Assembly (NCBI RefSeq): GCF_000496695.1
Contig: NZ_BAUJ01000030.1
Location: forward strand, 1-61,825
Direction: 5' to 3'
From: Vibrio halioticoli NBRC 102217
Lineage (GTDB): Bacteria; Pseudomonadota; Gammaproteobacteria; Enterobacterales; Vibrionaceae
Length of the DNA stretch: 61,825 nucleotides
The number at the start of each line of letters is the position of its first letter. The stretch's first letter is position 1. Under the pieces are notes generated by a model. It was not told the origin of the DNA. It did not search any database and saw nothing but the letters and a program-made list of their open reading frames with translations. Of the stretch, positions 7,911-17,331 are shown one piece after another. The position numbers were made by a program, and so were the translations under genes.

Positions 7911-8660
7911 TTATGACTCCAAGCTGATTTTTTGCACCTCCGCTCGTAGTTCGTGAGTGAATGAATGCAAGTATTTATCGGTACTTACTAAGCTCGTTTG
8001 GCCCAATAAATCTCTAATCTTTTCAATCGTTGTACCACTTCTTACTAATTGCAATGCGAAGAACTTACGCCAGCTGTGTGTCCCAAGTTTGAACTTTAGT
8101 TGAAGGTCATCTTGCACTGCGGAGTGGTGTCTATCCGCTGAAACTATGTGCATGGGGCGAGTAATTACACCGCCAAATTCGTCTGTTGTTTTACTTCTTG
8201 CATTAGCAAAAAGAAAATCTGAACCGCCTGAGAACAAGCGTGTTTCATCGACAATTTTTTTGATCTCATTAGTAGTGTATAGCGTGACAATCGACTTCCT
8301 AAGTGCATTTCTTTCTTTTTCTGCACTAAACTCACTATCTTTTCGACCCATTCTCATGTTGAAGGGCTTTTGCTGAACCACAGCTACAGAATCTTTAAAG
8401 TTCCCGTAGCTATCGTAAAAATCATCGTATCGTAACCATGTTGAGTCGCTGTAACGTAAGCCTGTTAGAGCTGACATTTGACAGCATAAACTTAGTATTG
8501 GACTTCGCTCATAGAGAGCGTCCAAAATACGATTTGCGTCCTTGACCGACTCAGGCGGCATTGAAGCCGTTTTTCTCTTTTTCTTGGGTGCTATTGAATC
8601 GAAATTTCTACCACCGATCAGGTTAGCGTCAACTCTTGGGTTAATTCGCCTCATCATCAC
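7911..8660 (-). CDS. Tyrosine recombinase (phage-integrase catalytic domain)
   Basis: A 249-aa site-specific recombinase lacking most of the usual N-terminal arm-binding domain. Catalytic elements are visible in order: Arg in TGLRYSD (about residue 67), HSWRK (the His-x-x-Arg box, about 199), LGQTS in place of the common LGH, and the nucleophilic Tyr in TDKYLHS. This is the domain of XerC/D and element integrases, which cut and rejoin DNA at short inverted core sites. Inverted repeats at 8781-8820 and 8833-8856 lie just upstream and could be its sites or operators. It may integrate or resolve the conjugative element, but its short length leaves the substrate open. Confidence 0.82.
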   Translation of the reverse strand: MMMRRINPRVDANLIGGRNFDSIAPKKKRKTASMPPESVKDANRILDALYERSPILSLCCQMSALTGLRYSDSTWLRYDDFYDSYGNFKDSVAVVQQKPFNMRMGRKDSEFSAEKERNALRKSIVTLYTTNEIKKIVDETRLFSGGSDFLFANARSKTTDEFGGVITRPMHIVSADRHHSAVQDDLQLKFKLGTHSWRKFFALQLVRSGTTIEKIRDLLGQTSLVSTDKYLHSFTHELRAEVQKISLES

Positions 8661-8780
8661 TCTCTAATGTCTACTTGCTTGGTTAAGTTATACACAGAAT
8701 TAGTGGATAACTTGTTTAGCCTTTAAATTATCATCATTTTGGAATTTCCAAACTCAATCTTAGCTAAAACACCAAACCCT

Positions 8781-8820
8781 TAATAATCAGTATCTTACGA
8801 CACGCGCATACTGATTATTA
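8781..8820. repeat. 13-bp perfect inverted repeat upstream of the recombinase
   Basis: TAATAATCAGTAT (8781-8793) and ATACTGATTATTA (8808-8820) are perfect inverted arms separated by 14 nt. This layout resembles the core site of some tyrosine recombinases or a dimeric operator. Adjacency to the recombinase favours the first, but nothing in the sequence proves it. Confidence 0.6.
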
Positions 8821-8832
8821 TAGCAAGTTTAC

Positions 8833-8856
8833 GTTAAAAACTATGTAGTTTTTAAC
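8833..8856. repeat. 10-bp inverted repeat with a 4-nt loop
   Basis: GTTAAAAACT and AGTTTTTAAC flank ATGT. It lies 12 bp from the larger inverted repeat at 8781-8820. It could be an operator, part of a recombination site, or a weak terminator-like hairpin. Confidence 0.5.
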
Positions 8857-9079
8857 TTTATTCTATGCTTATTCATATTAATAACAAGTTGTGTTGGCGC
8901 ATTATAAGATAGCAATAGTGTTACGCTGTCACGTAGTGCATTTATAGTGGTAATACAAACGTAGTTGCATAACCTTACACTTTGTATGGGTTTGTTACAG
9001 TGGTATTTACGACGTAAATGTATCTACTGTGTATGATTAATGAGAATTATTTATTTTTAGTCTAGAAGGAGATATTAAA

Positions 9080-9343
9080 ATGGATGATTCTCCACTTTGG
9101 AATAATTCATGCTATCAAATTCATCAACAAAAATGTATTCAATGTCGTAATTGTGAACCAATATGTCCTGTTAATGCTATTAGAGATGAGACGGTAGGAG
9201 TTGGACCTGGCGGTACCGTTCATGTGATTTATATACATGAGAGTTGTATATGTTGTGCAAAATGCTTAGCTGTGTGCCCTGTTTCAGCTATCGATGAAAT
9301 GTACGTTAATTCAAATAATGATTTGAGGTGTCAAAATGAATAG
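9080..9343 (+). CDS. Small 2[4Fe-4S] ferredoxin
   Basis: An 87-aa protein with two classical four-cysteine clusters, CIQCRNCEPICP (about residues 19-30) and CICCAKCLAVCP (about 56-67). It should bind two [4Fe-4S] centres and carry electrons in the cytoplasm. A strong ribosome site (AGAAGGAG) precedes the ATG. The stop overlaps the next gene's start by 8 nt, so the pair is translationally coupled. The coupled gene encodes a Tat-type exported protein, hinting at a redox partner, but no dehydrogenase is present. The DNA is markedly AT-rich compared with the tra genes, suggesting separate acquisition. Confidence 0.85.
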   Translation: MDDSPLWNNSCYQIHQQKCIQCRNCEPICPVNAIRDETVGVGPGGTVHVIYIHESCICCAKCLAVCPVSAIDEMYVNSNNDLRCQNE

Positions 9344-9875
9344 AAGAGATTTAATTAAACTTTCAATACTAGCTCCAATGTTGAGTATTGGAATTTTAGG
9401 TACAGGAGTACAAGCTCAACCGTTGTCTTCATTAGAAAATGGTTTGACATTTTTTTCTGATGGTACTCAAATAATAAAGAGTGATCATAGTACTTTAATT
9501 AGATTTAACAGTGGGGATATATATGATGATAATCAGATTATTTCCAATTATATAGCAACTACTAATAATACTCTTGTTTCATCTGTAGTCCGCGAGAGAG
9601 ATAATATTGCTATTGATTTTAATCGTGCAGTTATCACAAGAAAATCATTAGGTGATGGAGAGTTAGATGATATAGCAGGAACAGAAGTGACTATAGTTTA
9701 CAGTAATACTGGTAAAGTTCTTGAAACATACGATACAAAAGGTTTAGGTGAAACTAGAAAATTTATATATGTAGATGATAATACAGTTCATGTAGATAGC
9801 TCTATATATGGTTACTCTAAAAACTCAGAAGAATTTATGGATAACGTAAAGTCTACACTTTATGCGGTAAACTAG
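9336..9875 (+). CDS. Tat-signal exported protein of unknown function, coupled to ferredoxin
   Basis: A 179-aa protein with a twin-arginine-type leader: NRRDLIKLS, a hydrophobic stretch (ILAPMLSIGILGTG) and a likely cleavage after VQA. The mature part is about 150 aa, beta-rich and acidic, with no cysteines and no obvious cofactor motif. The start is supported by GAGGTG 6 nt upstream and by the 8-nt overlap with the ferredoxin gene. Tat export usually means folding, often with a cofactor, before export. Lack of cysteines argues against it carrying an Fe-S cluster itself. I recognise no family. Confidence 0.75.
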   Translation: MNRRDLIKLSILAPMLSIGILGTGVQAQPLSSLENGLTFFSDGTQIIKSDHSTLIRFNSGDIYDDNQIISNYIATTNNTLVSSVVRERDNIAIDFNRAVITRKSLGDGELDDIAGTEVTIVYSNTGKVLETYDTKGLGETRKFIYVDDNTVHVDSSIYGYSKNSEEFMDNVKSTLYAVN

Positions 9876-9893
9876 GCAGAAAGTTATAAGGGG

Positions 9894-10106
9894 TTATTCA
9901 ATGATATGATAACCTCTTTTTAATCTTCTTTCGTGCTCAGACTCGAAGTAATCAAAAGCACTGCTAAAATCATCAAATGGCTTCTTACGTCTATGTTCAG
10001 CGCGTCCATACGTCCCGCCATAGCTTTTACAAACACACCAATTGAACATATCTCGTTCCAAAGATAGTGCGTAATATCGAGTGTCTTTTCGGTATGCAAT
10101 GATCAT
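9894..10106 (-). CDS. Small WGR-like domain protein
   Basis: A 70-aa protein beginning at the ATG at 10106, preceded by AAGG; an upstream TTG in frame (10145) is less likely. The pattern RYYALSLERDMFNWCVCKS, a glycine-rich turn, and a tail ending KRGYHIIE resembles a stand-alone WGR domain. WGR domains bind nucleic acids or accompany DNA repair and ADP-ribosylation proteins. The canonical W-G-R triad is altered (YGGTYGR), so this is a resemblance and not a firm assignment. Confidence 0.5.
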   Translation of the reverse strand: MIIAYRKDTRYYALSLERDMFNWCVCKSYGGTYGRAEHRRKKPFDDFSSAFDYFESEHERRLKRGYHIIE

Positions 10107-10162
10107 AAAAAAACCTTGAACCATACAGGTGAAAATATAGTTCAAGGCGGAGGTTAAAACTA

Positions 10163-10894
10163 TTAATTCTTTCTAAATAACTTAGGATTGTACCAAGGTG
10201 AATCTTTAGCCTTTAGCTGATTTTCAGTTATTGGTACAGTCGTAAATGAACAGTCACTACATTCAAAGTACGATTTTCCTTTATTTGGCCATTTCATGTT
10301 TATTTTTTTATAATCTATCGAATTACAATTAGGGCAACTACTACCCATATTACTTTTAGTTCTCTTTTCTTTCTTATATCCTATTGATGAATTTGATAGG
10401 TCAGCTAATATCATGTTAATTTGTTGACTGTAGTTTGTACCTGTCTTAACCCTAAAAAATGTGACTCCCGCACTCTTTAAAGCTATATTTTTTACTTTAT
10501 CTCGTTTTAACGCGCTTGGTGTTAAATGTGATCTATCATCCAACTCTATTGCACATAATATTTTACTTGTTTTGCTGTCAGTAATAACAAAATCAATATG
10601 TTTACGAGAGATTTTATTGAATGATGTAATGTCTTTAGGGTTTCTAGGTAAAATAATATCCGCTAATCTTACTTTTTGAGCTATATCAAATTGATGACCA
10701 TTGAACATGCTTTTTAATACCAAGTAGAATTTCTGCTCCGTCTTGGTATTCAAGTTAGATATTGGCTTATATTTATGTTTAAATGCTGATACTGTATTCA
10801 TTAAGAATACGACACCTGTAAACATAAGTAATGCAAATAATAAGTAGATTAGATTTTGACTACTTAGTAAGTCTAATGCTTTTTCAACCTGCAT
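10163..10894 (-). CDS. DUF2726 (PD-(D/E)XK-like) protein with membrane anchor and zinc ribbon
   Basis: A 243-aa protein with an N-terminal transmembrane helix (LIYLLFALLMFTGVVFLM). It is followed by a DUF2726-type domain (TEQKFYLVLKSMF, IDFVITDSKTSKILCAIELDD) and a C-terminal zinc ribbon (CPNCNS near 184 and CSDCS near 212). DUF2726 is related to restriction-endonuclease folds; the FVI-D and AIELD strands sit where catalytic acidic residues occur, though a lysine in the usual place is not evident. It lies 23 bp downstream of a lipoprotein gene in the tail of the transfer region. A role in processing or protecting DNA at the membrane is a guess. Confidence 0.75.
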   Translation of the reverse strand: MQVEKALDLLSSQNLIYLLFALLMFTGVVFLMNTVSAFKHKYKPISNLNTKTEQKFYLVLKSMFNGHQFDIAQKVRLADIILPRNPKDITSFNKISRKHIDFVITDSKTSKILCAIELDDRSHLTPSALKRDKVKNIALKSAGVTFFRVKTGTNYSQQINMILADLSNSSIGYKKEKRTKSNMGSSCPNCNSIDYKKINMKWPNKGKSYFECSDCSFTTVPITENQLKAKDSPWYNPKLFRKN

Positions 10895-10917
10895 AATGTC
10901 ATCCCTCTTTTTATATC

Positions 10918-11850
10918 TTATCTTTCAGATTGAATGAAATCGTATCGTTCTCCTTGAGAATATATAGATGGTATTATGTGAGTATTTAAACTATATATTG
11001 TTTTATCAAAACAATCGCAATTCCACGCTGAATTATCGGTATTTTCCATAAACTGAGTTCTTGGCAAAGTAGATGAATAGTATTTGTAATTTTCGGGTAA
11101 GGTAGCAGTAAGATCTTTTATAAATTTCTCGTATCCATCAAGTCCTTTATAACCTTTAACATAGTTTTTGTCGAACACCATAAAATTAGCAATCTGTACT
11201 CCCCACCAGTTTGTATCACCAGTGACTACATACTTTGTTTTGTCACTATTTAATTCAAAGGCATTTTTATTATCATAATAGTGGTTAGTAACCATGCCAA
11301 AAATAGCTTTATCATTTATTTGATAGGCTGTTGTTCCTGACCTTTTTTTTGTTCTCTCTTTTAAGGTCACTTTTTCTATTTTATTACCTTTGCTTTCAAG
11401 TAATTCAATAGTTTTAGTTTGAATTATTTTGGTTGCTACCTGTTTTGCTTGTACGCCATCACTTGCTTGTGTTGCATCAACACTGACAATCCAACCAGAG
11501 CGCGAGCTTGGATGTTTAGATGATGCTATGTTAGCGGCTGTACCGCCTACAACATCGATCACACCAGTAAAGTTGCCTGTTAAGATGGAAATCGCACCAA
11601 AGAACACAGATGCGTTTCCGCCATTTGGCTTGTTAAATTCTTTCTCAATAGTTTCGACTTCATCTTGAGAGAAGTCTTTAAGTGGGCTTTGATAAGTCCT
11701 TCCACCGAAGCTATACGGTTGCGTCAAATACGTTCCGTAAGCCATATTATAAGCATCACTTGCTTGAGTGAGATCTACGGGTTCAGGCTTACTCGAACAT
11801 CCAGTAACAATTAAACCTAATGAAAAACTTATAATAATATTCTTAATCAT
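10918..11850 (-). CDS. Hypothetical lipoprotein
   Basis: A 310-aa protein with a clear lipoprotein signal: basic start, hydrophobic core and lipobox IVTGC at about residues 14-18. The mature part lacks recognisable domains. It has several VxATKIIQTKTIELLESKG-like helices and two cysteines near the C-terminus (NCDCFD). It lies 62 bp after traN on the same strand and may belong to the transfer operon, perhaps in surface exclusion or mating-pair biology, but I do not recognise a family. Confidence 0.65.
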   Translation of the reverse strand: MIKNIIISFSLGLIVTGCSSKPEPVDLTQASDAYNMAYGTYLTQPYSFGGRTYQSPLKDFSQDEVETIEKEFNKPNGGNASVFFGAISILTGNFTGVIDVVGGTAANIASSKHPSSRSGWIVSVDATQASDGVQAKQVATKIIQTKTIELLESKGNKIEKVTLKERTKKRSGTTAYQINDKAIFGMVTNHYYDNKNAFELNSDKTKYVVTGDTNWWGVQIANFMVFDKNYVKGYKGLDGYEKFIKDLTATLPENYKYYSSTLPRTQFMENTDNSAWNCDCFDKTIYSLNTHIIPSIYSQGERYDFIQSER

Positions 11851-11912
11851 ATTTTAATTCCCTTAATGATTACCTATTAATATTAGATTAGCATACCTTT
11901 TTATATTCCAAA

Positions 11913-14072
11913 CTATTCATCAATAGTATATGATGTATTCCACGCATCTTCATAAGCATCGCGCCTTATTTGGTCTGCATCTATATTACTTGCTCTTTCT
12001 ACGTTACGTTCAATTACATTTTGACGGCTTAAATCTTTTTCATAATTCAAATTAGAGCCACTACCTGTTAGCGAATCGGCATCAATATTTATCATATCGG
12101 TATAGTTACCCGTTTTTATTAATATACCCATCCATTCATCTAGATTAATGTTGTCCCAATCTACATCTTCTAGTTGTTCTATAGCCAAGCCGGTACAGTT
12201 AGGATTTTTAGGTGTTCCCCAATCAAGGCCCATATGAGGTTGGGCGTAAACTTGTTCCATCATTATTCTTGATAATGGTGAATCATATGAGCAGTAGACT
12301 TGTCGTTTCTCTATACACGCTCCTAGAACTTCATCTTTGCAATAAGAGCCAATGTAGTGTGTTGAATAAAGGTCTTTCTTCATAGCTAAATCAAGCTCAG
12401 CTTCTTCACACTCATATATGATGTTTACGAGAAGATTAAAGACCACATACGCGAGATAAGCGTAATAAACCACCATTAGTGCATTTCCGACAGCAGCCAT
12501 TTCCGCAGACCAAGCAACAGCTCCTTCAGCCGTTGTTTGGAAGAACATACCTGCAAGTTCTTCACCAAATCTTTCAGCTAAAAAGTCGTTCGTATACGAC
12601 ATTAAGGCTTGGCCCACTCCCGCCGAACCTCCCGCCCCTGCTGCACTTGTACTTTCTGTTAGAGTAATATCAAAAGCTGACGCAAATTCTGTTTTAACGG
12701 TACTCCACGCAGATCCAGCCGCTTCAGTCGTCCAATTGCTTGCTATATCCCACGCACCAGTGTAGCCCTCAAGTTCAAACACCTGTCCTGTTAAGGCATC
12801 GAATTGCAAGGTTTTGCTGATCAAACCAATGTAATCACCAAGTGATATAGTCGTTGGATTTTTACAGCAATCTTGAACACCACCCACGGCAATCTTACAT
12901 TCTGAGGCTGTACCTTTGAAAAGTTCACAGCTTACATTTCCACTTACAACAGATTGAGTTGTTCCCGCTACGCTATTGGTCGAGGTACTTGTTAAGCTCA
13001 TAATTTGCTGTTGTCCAACCGCGACCATATCTTTTTGTTGCTCAGCTTCTATAGCCGCCGCTACAAATTGCTCACCAACATAACTCTGCATGGAAGACTG
13101 TGTTACCTGTTCTTCTTCCGTCAGTGTGCCTATATCTTCCGCTACTGCCTTACTTGTCGTTAACGAAAGCATCATTTCAAATGGAGCTAATACACTCTCC
13201 AATATATTCTTCGTAACATCGTAATTAAGTTGTTCTTTACTCTCACTTTTTGCTGTAGTTGATATTGAGCACATATTTGTAGTTGCATCAAACACAGGTA
13301 GGAATGATGGACAAGTCCATGTAGGGCTTACACTACTATCATCTTTAATACATTGTGTTTGAGAGGAATTAAGACTGTACCCAACCGGGCAACTCTTTGT
13401 CGCAAAATACGTTTCAGGATCGCTAGTTCGACAAATGGAACTTTCCCACGCCGAATATAGACCTGGACTACCAAACCATTGGCAATCTTCAGTAAGCACA
13501 TTTTGGGCGTTTCCATTCTCTGAATAAGTAAAGTTACCGACCTTAACACTAGGCATATCACCTGTTGGTGATGGCTCTGAGAACGCATAAACAAATTGGT
13601 TATCCCATCTGTAGAAACGTAAATCTTTTGCTCTACTACAGTAATAATCACCATTCGTTGTTGTATATGATGAATGATTGTATATATCTTGTCGGCATTC
13701 AGTATGTTCAGCTATTTGGCACTGATCATTATTTAAAACACCTCCCGTTGGGCAATCAAGTGTTGGCTCTACACTATCTGCAACACACATTGAAGACGCT
13801 GAATCAAACGTATATCCAGTTAAGCAGCTAGGCGTTGCAGGTGCTTCATATCCATCAATAGGGCTGTATTCATTACTCTTACATACCGTTTCGTTTTCAA
13901 AGAAGTTTGGGTAAGACGGAGGGCAACTGTACTCTACGGGCATTGTGGGCGGTTGCTTAACACAATACTGTTTTGTTATATCAAGCTCATAACCACTTTC
14001 GCATACTTCTTGCGGGGCTGTTGTAATGGTTTGAGAACACACCCCCCTGATAGAGAGTATCCAGACGGACAA
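11913..14072 (-). pseudogene. traN: traN 3' part, in a different frame from the 5' part
   Basis: This frame continues the cysteine-rich TraN sequence after a frameshift at the G6 tract (plus-strand 14042-14047). It reads GVCSQTITTAPQEVCESGYELD, directly continuing the repeat pattern that ends the upstream frame (CPSGYSLSGG). Many short CPSGY/CPTGG-type cysteine repeats are followed near the end by a hydrophobic segment (LMVVYYAYLAYVVFNLLVNIIY) and a Cys-rich tail. The frame's first start codon is a TTG without ribosome site, so it is unlikely to be translated independently. One extra G would restore a protein of about 1,570 aa. Confidence 0.8.
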
Positions 14073-16621
14073 TACAATGTTGCTCCAACTGTTGAGGTCA
14101 CTGTTCTTTCACAGACACTACCGTTCGCAGTCCAACCTAGACCACAGCTTCCGTAAGTTTTTGCTATGGAAGTAGAGTACGGTAGAGGATTACCGTTACC
14201 ACCGTAATTATCTGGCGTACAGTTAAATGAACAAGCCGTTGAGGTTTGAGATTGATAACGACATACGAACACGCCACTATTGAAGTTACTTTGATCGCAA
14301 GTTAAAGGACGAGCTGTAGTTTCTACCGTAGATTTGGTGCATTGAGTACCGTTTTGTGTGTAGCCCGATGGACAGCTATATTGGACATTCGAGGTTAGAG
14401 TTTGGCTACATTGGCCATTAACTAAAGTAAACCCTGCACCGCAGGTGTAATTTGCTTCTGTTTGTGGCGCGAGACAAATATCATCACTGTCATCAAACGG
14501 TGTTCCCGCACCAATTAATGTATAGTCAGGTTCAGTACACGATAGACTAGGCGGCACTTCACAGTACCCTGTTTTAGGGTTGATTTCGTGTAGAAGACTA
14601 GGGCAATTTTCAGGCGTGATCGCCCTTGCATCATTTGCGCAAACCTCATAGAACGTATCTGTTGCGAGTTTTTTCTTTGCTTCACCACAAGTGTATGTGA
14701 TTGATCCTATTGTTATAGGTGAACAACTCGTAATACTATTATCATCAGCAATCACAGTATTATTCGTTAAGATCTGAATACCGTTTCGTGGACTAGCGGC
14801 GTAAAAATCATTTTCAGAGTAAGCACAAGAGAGTTGCTTTAAACACATATCCGCATCAACATTATATGTGTAGCCATAATCACACGTAGGAACAGGCAAA
14901 TAGTCATCAGGCGTATTATTGGGATCATAAGCACGGTCAGGTATTCCCTCACAAGTCATATCTGCAAATGCAAATTTCAGCATTTCCATGTACGCATTGA
15001 CTTCACCAAAACTGGTATTGGCTAGATCACGGTCAGGGCTATAACATCCCTCACCGACACACATTAACTGGCCATCACAGCGCAATACATCTTCTTCAGT
15101 CTCAGTACCTTCATTTACAGTAAAACCACAATCATAAGTGTCTTCTTGTACATAACAGTTACCAGAGTCAGCATCAGTTCCTTCGACACACTCAGTTTTA
15201 ATATAACTACATTCAGGATTTGCTTCGTACTCCGTGCAAGTATTGCGGTTTTCAGTTGTATTATCGTAACAGTGCTCTACCCCTTGTAGATCTGTAGTAC
15301 ACCACTCGCCTTTATTGAAATCACATGTCGAACTCACGGAAACAGATTTGCAAAATGGACTTATGCCAAGTTCAGATAATGGGTTATCGCCGAAATTTGA
15401 TTCACAGACTCTTAACCCATTAATCGTCGTGCATCCTTCCGCATCAAGTGTTGGCATGTTTGTGCATCGAATTTCACCAGTGCAAAAGCCATCATCTAAT
15501 TGCTGTTGTATTTCATGCGCTTGAGCTATTTTTTCTGCGTCTGTCCATACATCGTTGTAAATTAGATCTTCATAGTTGTAATGAACTCTAACAAGAGAAT
15601 ATCCTTCACCACCGTCAGTAACAGAGGTACGAGTAAGGAAGTTCAAGTCAGAGTGTGGAGTCAATTCTGTAAAATAACCCAGCAAGTCAACATTTGGATT
15701 GAGATCCCATGATGTATTTAGTTCGCAAGAACCTTCGGTTTCAGGTGGAAACAACTCGTTTGGACCATTCCATACTTTTGTTCCGTTTAAATAGACTTGG
15801 TGATAATCATCAAACTTAGAACGAGCCAATGTAGCCGCTGTAATTGACTGTGGTTGAATGACCTCAATTGACATAGCTTCTTCATAAACAGAGCAATATC
15901 CGCCCCAATAGTCATCTCCGATAGTACCTAACCAAACTTCTAAGCATCCCAATCCACAAGGCGATAGATTAACAGGGCCAGATCTATGCTTGATAACCCC
16001 CACATCGTACTCATGATTAATCGTAAAACTGGCTTCTATGGCCGGTAATTTAGTGCAAATTTCGTATTTAGGTACGTGGATTTCTCGACCATTACTAACA
16101 AGCTCTGTGCTAATTTCACAGTTCGCAAAACCACTGGCAATTTCTTCTAGATTGTTAAAAACATCGTCAGTTACAGACCAAATAGGATCGTTTGATAAGT
16201 CAGGTTTTTGACGGTTGAATGAACTCTTAGTTATGTGATAAGCACGTTCACCCGCCGATTCAGCCGTGTCTAACGTCTTCTTATCATACGTTTTTTGAGC
16301 AGTTTCACCGCCCATTAATGTTTTAGAGTCACTACCGTAAGTGTTGGTATCAGCGGGAGCATAAGAGTTGTATTGTTGACCAGATAATTCTTCAGTCGAA
16401 AAGATGATATTTCCGTTGTGAGTTAGATTTCCCGCATCATCAAAAGTTGGTGTAGCACGTTGGTTTCTTAATTCTTTCGCATATTCATTTGCTTCATTTA
16501 CCGCATTATAAAAATCATCTTGAGCATAGGCTAGATGTACAGTCATGCTTTGAGTCGTTAGCAGTAATAGCCACGTAATTGATTGGCCTATAAAACCTCT
16601 AATTCGATCATATAACAACAT
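13976..16621 (-). CDS. traN: TraN mating-pair stabilisation protein, 5' part (truncated by frameshift)
   Basis: TraN is an outer-membrane protein that stabilises mating pairs by contacting the recipient. This 881-aa frame starts at an ATG preceded by AGGGATG, has a signal peptide (residues 1-34, ending AYA), and then long cysteine-rich stretches typical of TraN of SXT/IncA-C elements. It terminates shortly after the G6 tract at 14042-14047 with a short foreign tail (CVLKPLQQPRKKYAKVVMSLI broken across the stop), while the C-terminal half follows in another frame. As read, transfer would be impaired unless slippage or a different G count restores the frame. A sequencing error is also possible. 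Confidence 0.85.
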   Translation of the reverse strand: MLLYDRIRGFIGQSITWLLLLTTQSMTVHLAYAQDDFYNAVNEANEYAKELRNQRATPTFDDAGNLTHNGNIIFSTEELSGQQYNSYAPADTNTYGSDSKTLMGGETAQKTYDKKTLDTAESAGERAYHITKSSFNRQKPDLSNDPIWSVTDDVFNNLEEIASGFANCEISTELVSNGREIHVPKYEICTKLPAIEASFTINHEYDVGVIKHRSGPVNLSPCGLGCLEVWLGTIGDDYWGGYCSVYEEAMSIEVIQPQSITAATLARSKFDDYHQVYLNGTKVWNGPNELFPPETEGSCELNTSWDLNPNVDLLGYFTELTPHSDLNFLTRTSVTDGGEGYSLVRVHYNYEDLIYNDVWTDAEKIAQAHEIQQQLDDGFCTGEIRCTNMPTLDAEGCTTINGLRVCESNFGDNPLSELGISPFCKSVSVSSTCDFNKGEWCTTDLQGVEHCYDNTTENRNTCTEYEANPECSYIKTECVEGTDADSGNCYVQEDTYDCGFTVNEGTETEEDVLRCDGQLMCVGEGCYSPDRDLANTSFGEVNAYMEMLKFAFADMTCEGIPDRAYDPNNTPDDYLPVPTCDYGYTYNVDADMCLKQLSCAYSENDFYAASPRNGIQILTNNTVIADDNSITSCSPITIGSITYTCGEAKKKLATDTFYEVCANDARAITPENCPSLLHEINPKTGYCEVPPSLSCTEPDYTLIGAGTPFDDSDDICLAPQTEANYTCGAGFTLVNGQCSQTLTSNVQYSCPSGYTQNGTQCTKSTVETTARPLTCDQSNFNSGVFVCRYQSQTSTACSFNCTPDNYGGNGNPLPYSTSIAKTYGSCGLGWTANGSVCERTVTSTVGATLYCPSGYSLSGGCVLKPLQQPRKKYAKVVMSLI

Positions 16622-16675
16622 AACAGCACATCCCTATTCAAGTTTCATATGCGCCCCCTTGCGAGGGCTACATAC

Positions 16676-17329
16676 CTACGCAACGGCTTTTGTTTCATCC
16701 TCTTTTTGAGGTACTTCTTCAGCTGTAATACTGGTTTCTTCAATATTGGTTTCTTTAGCATCGGTATCGGTAAGTTCTTTAATTGAAGCGTTCACTTCAT
16801 CTTCTTTACCTTCACTTTGTGCCAGCTTCCTTGCAATTTTCGACATGTTGATAATCTGTCTAGAAACGTTGCGCATATGACGGCCAAGTTTAAGAACCTT
16901 ACTGTTACGCTGTGAAGAAGACAGCTCACAGTTAAGCCAGAGGCGATCAATAAGATTCGTGTTCAACTCGAACTTATTAAAGAGCTTGAGGTACGTTGCG
17001 CACAGTGGCGAATAGACTTTGTAATCTTTAGAACGCTGCTCTGTGTATGAAATATCTTCAATGTCATTCTCATCTACAATGGCAAGCAATTTGTCTATCT
17101 CTTTATCAAAAAGCTGAAGTTTCTTTTCAAAGAGTTCAGCAATTTTTTGATTGGCTTCATCCGCAACTTCTTGGCTACCGATGTAGAACAAAATCACATC
17201 AATGCTGTAGATCGCCGACATTGTTTGATTGACGTATGTTCCCATCGCATCAATAGACGCTTCTGAGTTCACTACGACCGTTTTTTTTAGCGCAGGTCGT
17301 GAATATTTACGCTTCGCTGTTTTAGCCAT
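16676..17329 (-). CDS. AcaB/DUF1845-like conjugative element protein
   Basis: A 217-aa mostly helical cytoplasmic protein, with a basic start (KTAKRKYSRPALKKTVVVNSEA). A central pattern (SIDVILFYIGSQEVAD, YSPLCATYLKLFNKFE, LIDRLWLNCEL) resembles DUF1845/AcaB proteins of integrative and conjugative elements. The C-terminal 50 residues are acidic and low-complexity. AcaB is known as a regulator in IncC plasmids; whether this one binds DNA cannot be judged from sequence. It lies between traN and a tiny lipoprotein gene on the transfer strand. Ribosome site GGAGAA is present. Confidence 0.5.
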   Translation of the reverse strand: MAKTAKRKYSRPALKKTVVVNSEASIDAMGTYVNQTMSAIYSIDVILFYIGSQEVADEANQKIAELFEKKLQLFDKEIDKLLAIVDENDIEDISYTEQRSKDYKVYSPLCATYLKLFNKFELNTNLIDRLWLNCELSSSQRNSKVLKLGRHMRNVSRQIINMSKIARKLAQSEGKEDEVNASIKELTDTDAKETNIEETSITAEEVPQKEDETKAVA

Positions 17330-17331
17330 AA

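Larger units (their letters stand above)
8661..9079. other. Divergent regulatory region between recombinase and ferredoxin genes
   Basis: No gene is seen in these 419 bases, but several inverted repeats are: TTTGGAA-T-TTCCAAA near 8738-8752, a 13-bp pair at 8781/8808, a 10-bp pair at 8833/8847, and ATTTACG-A-CGTAAAT near 9005-9019. Both flanking transcripts must start here. Confidence 0.5.

Noticed and set aside
13328..13654. Internal frame within traN on the same strand
   Set aside because: It is an alternate-frame shadow of the cysteine-rich coding sequence, with no start signal.
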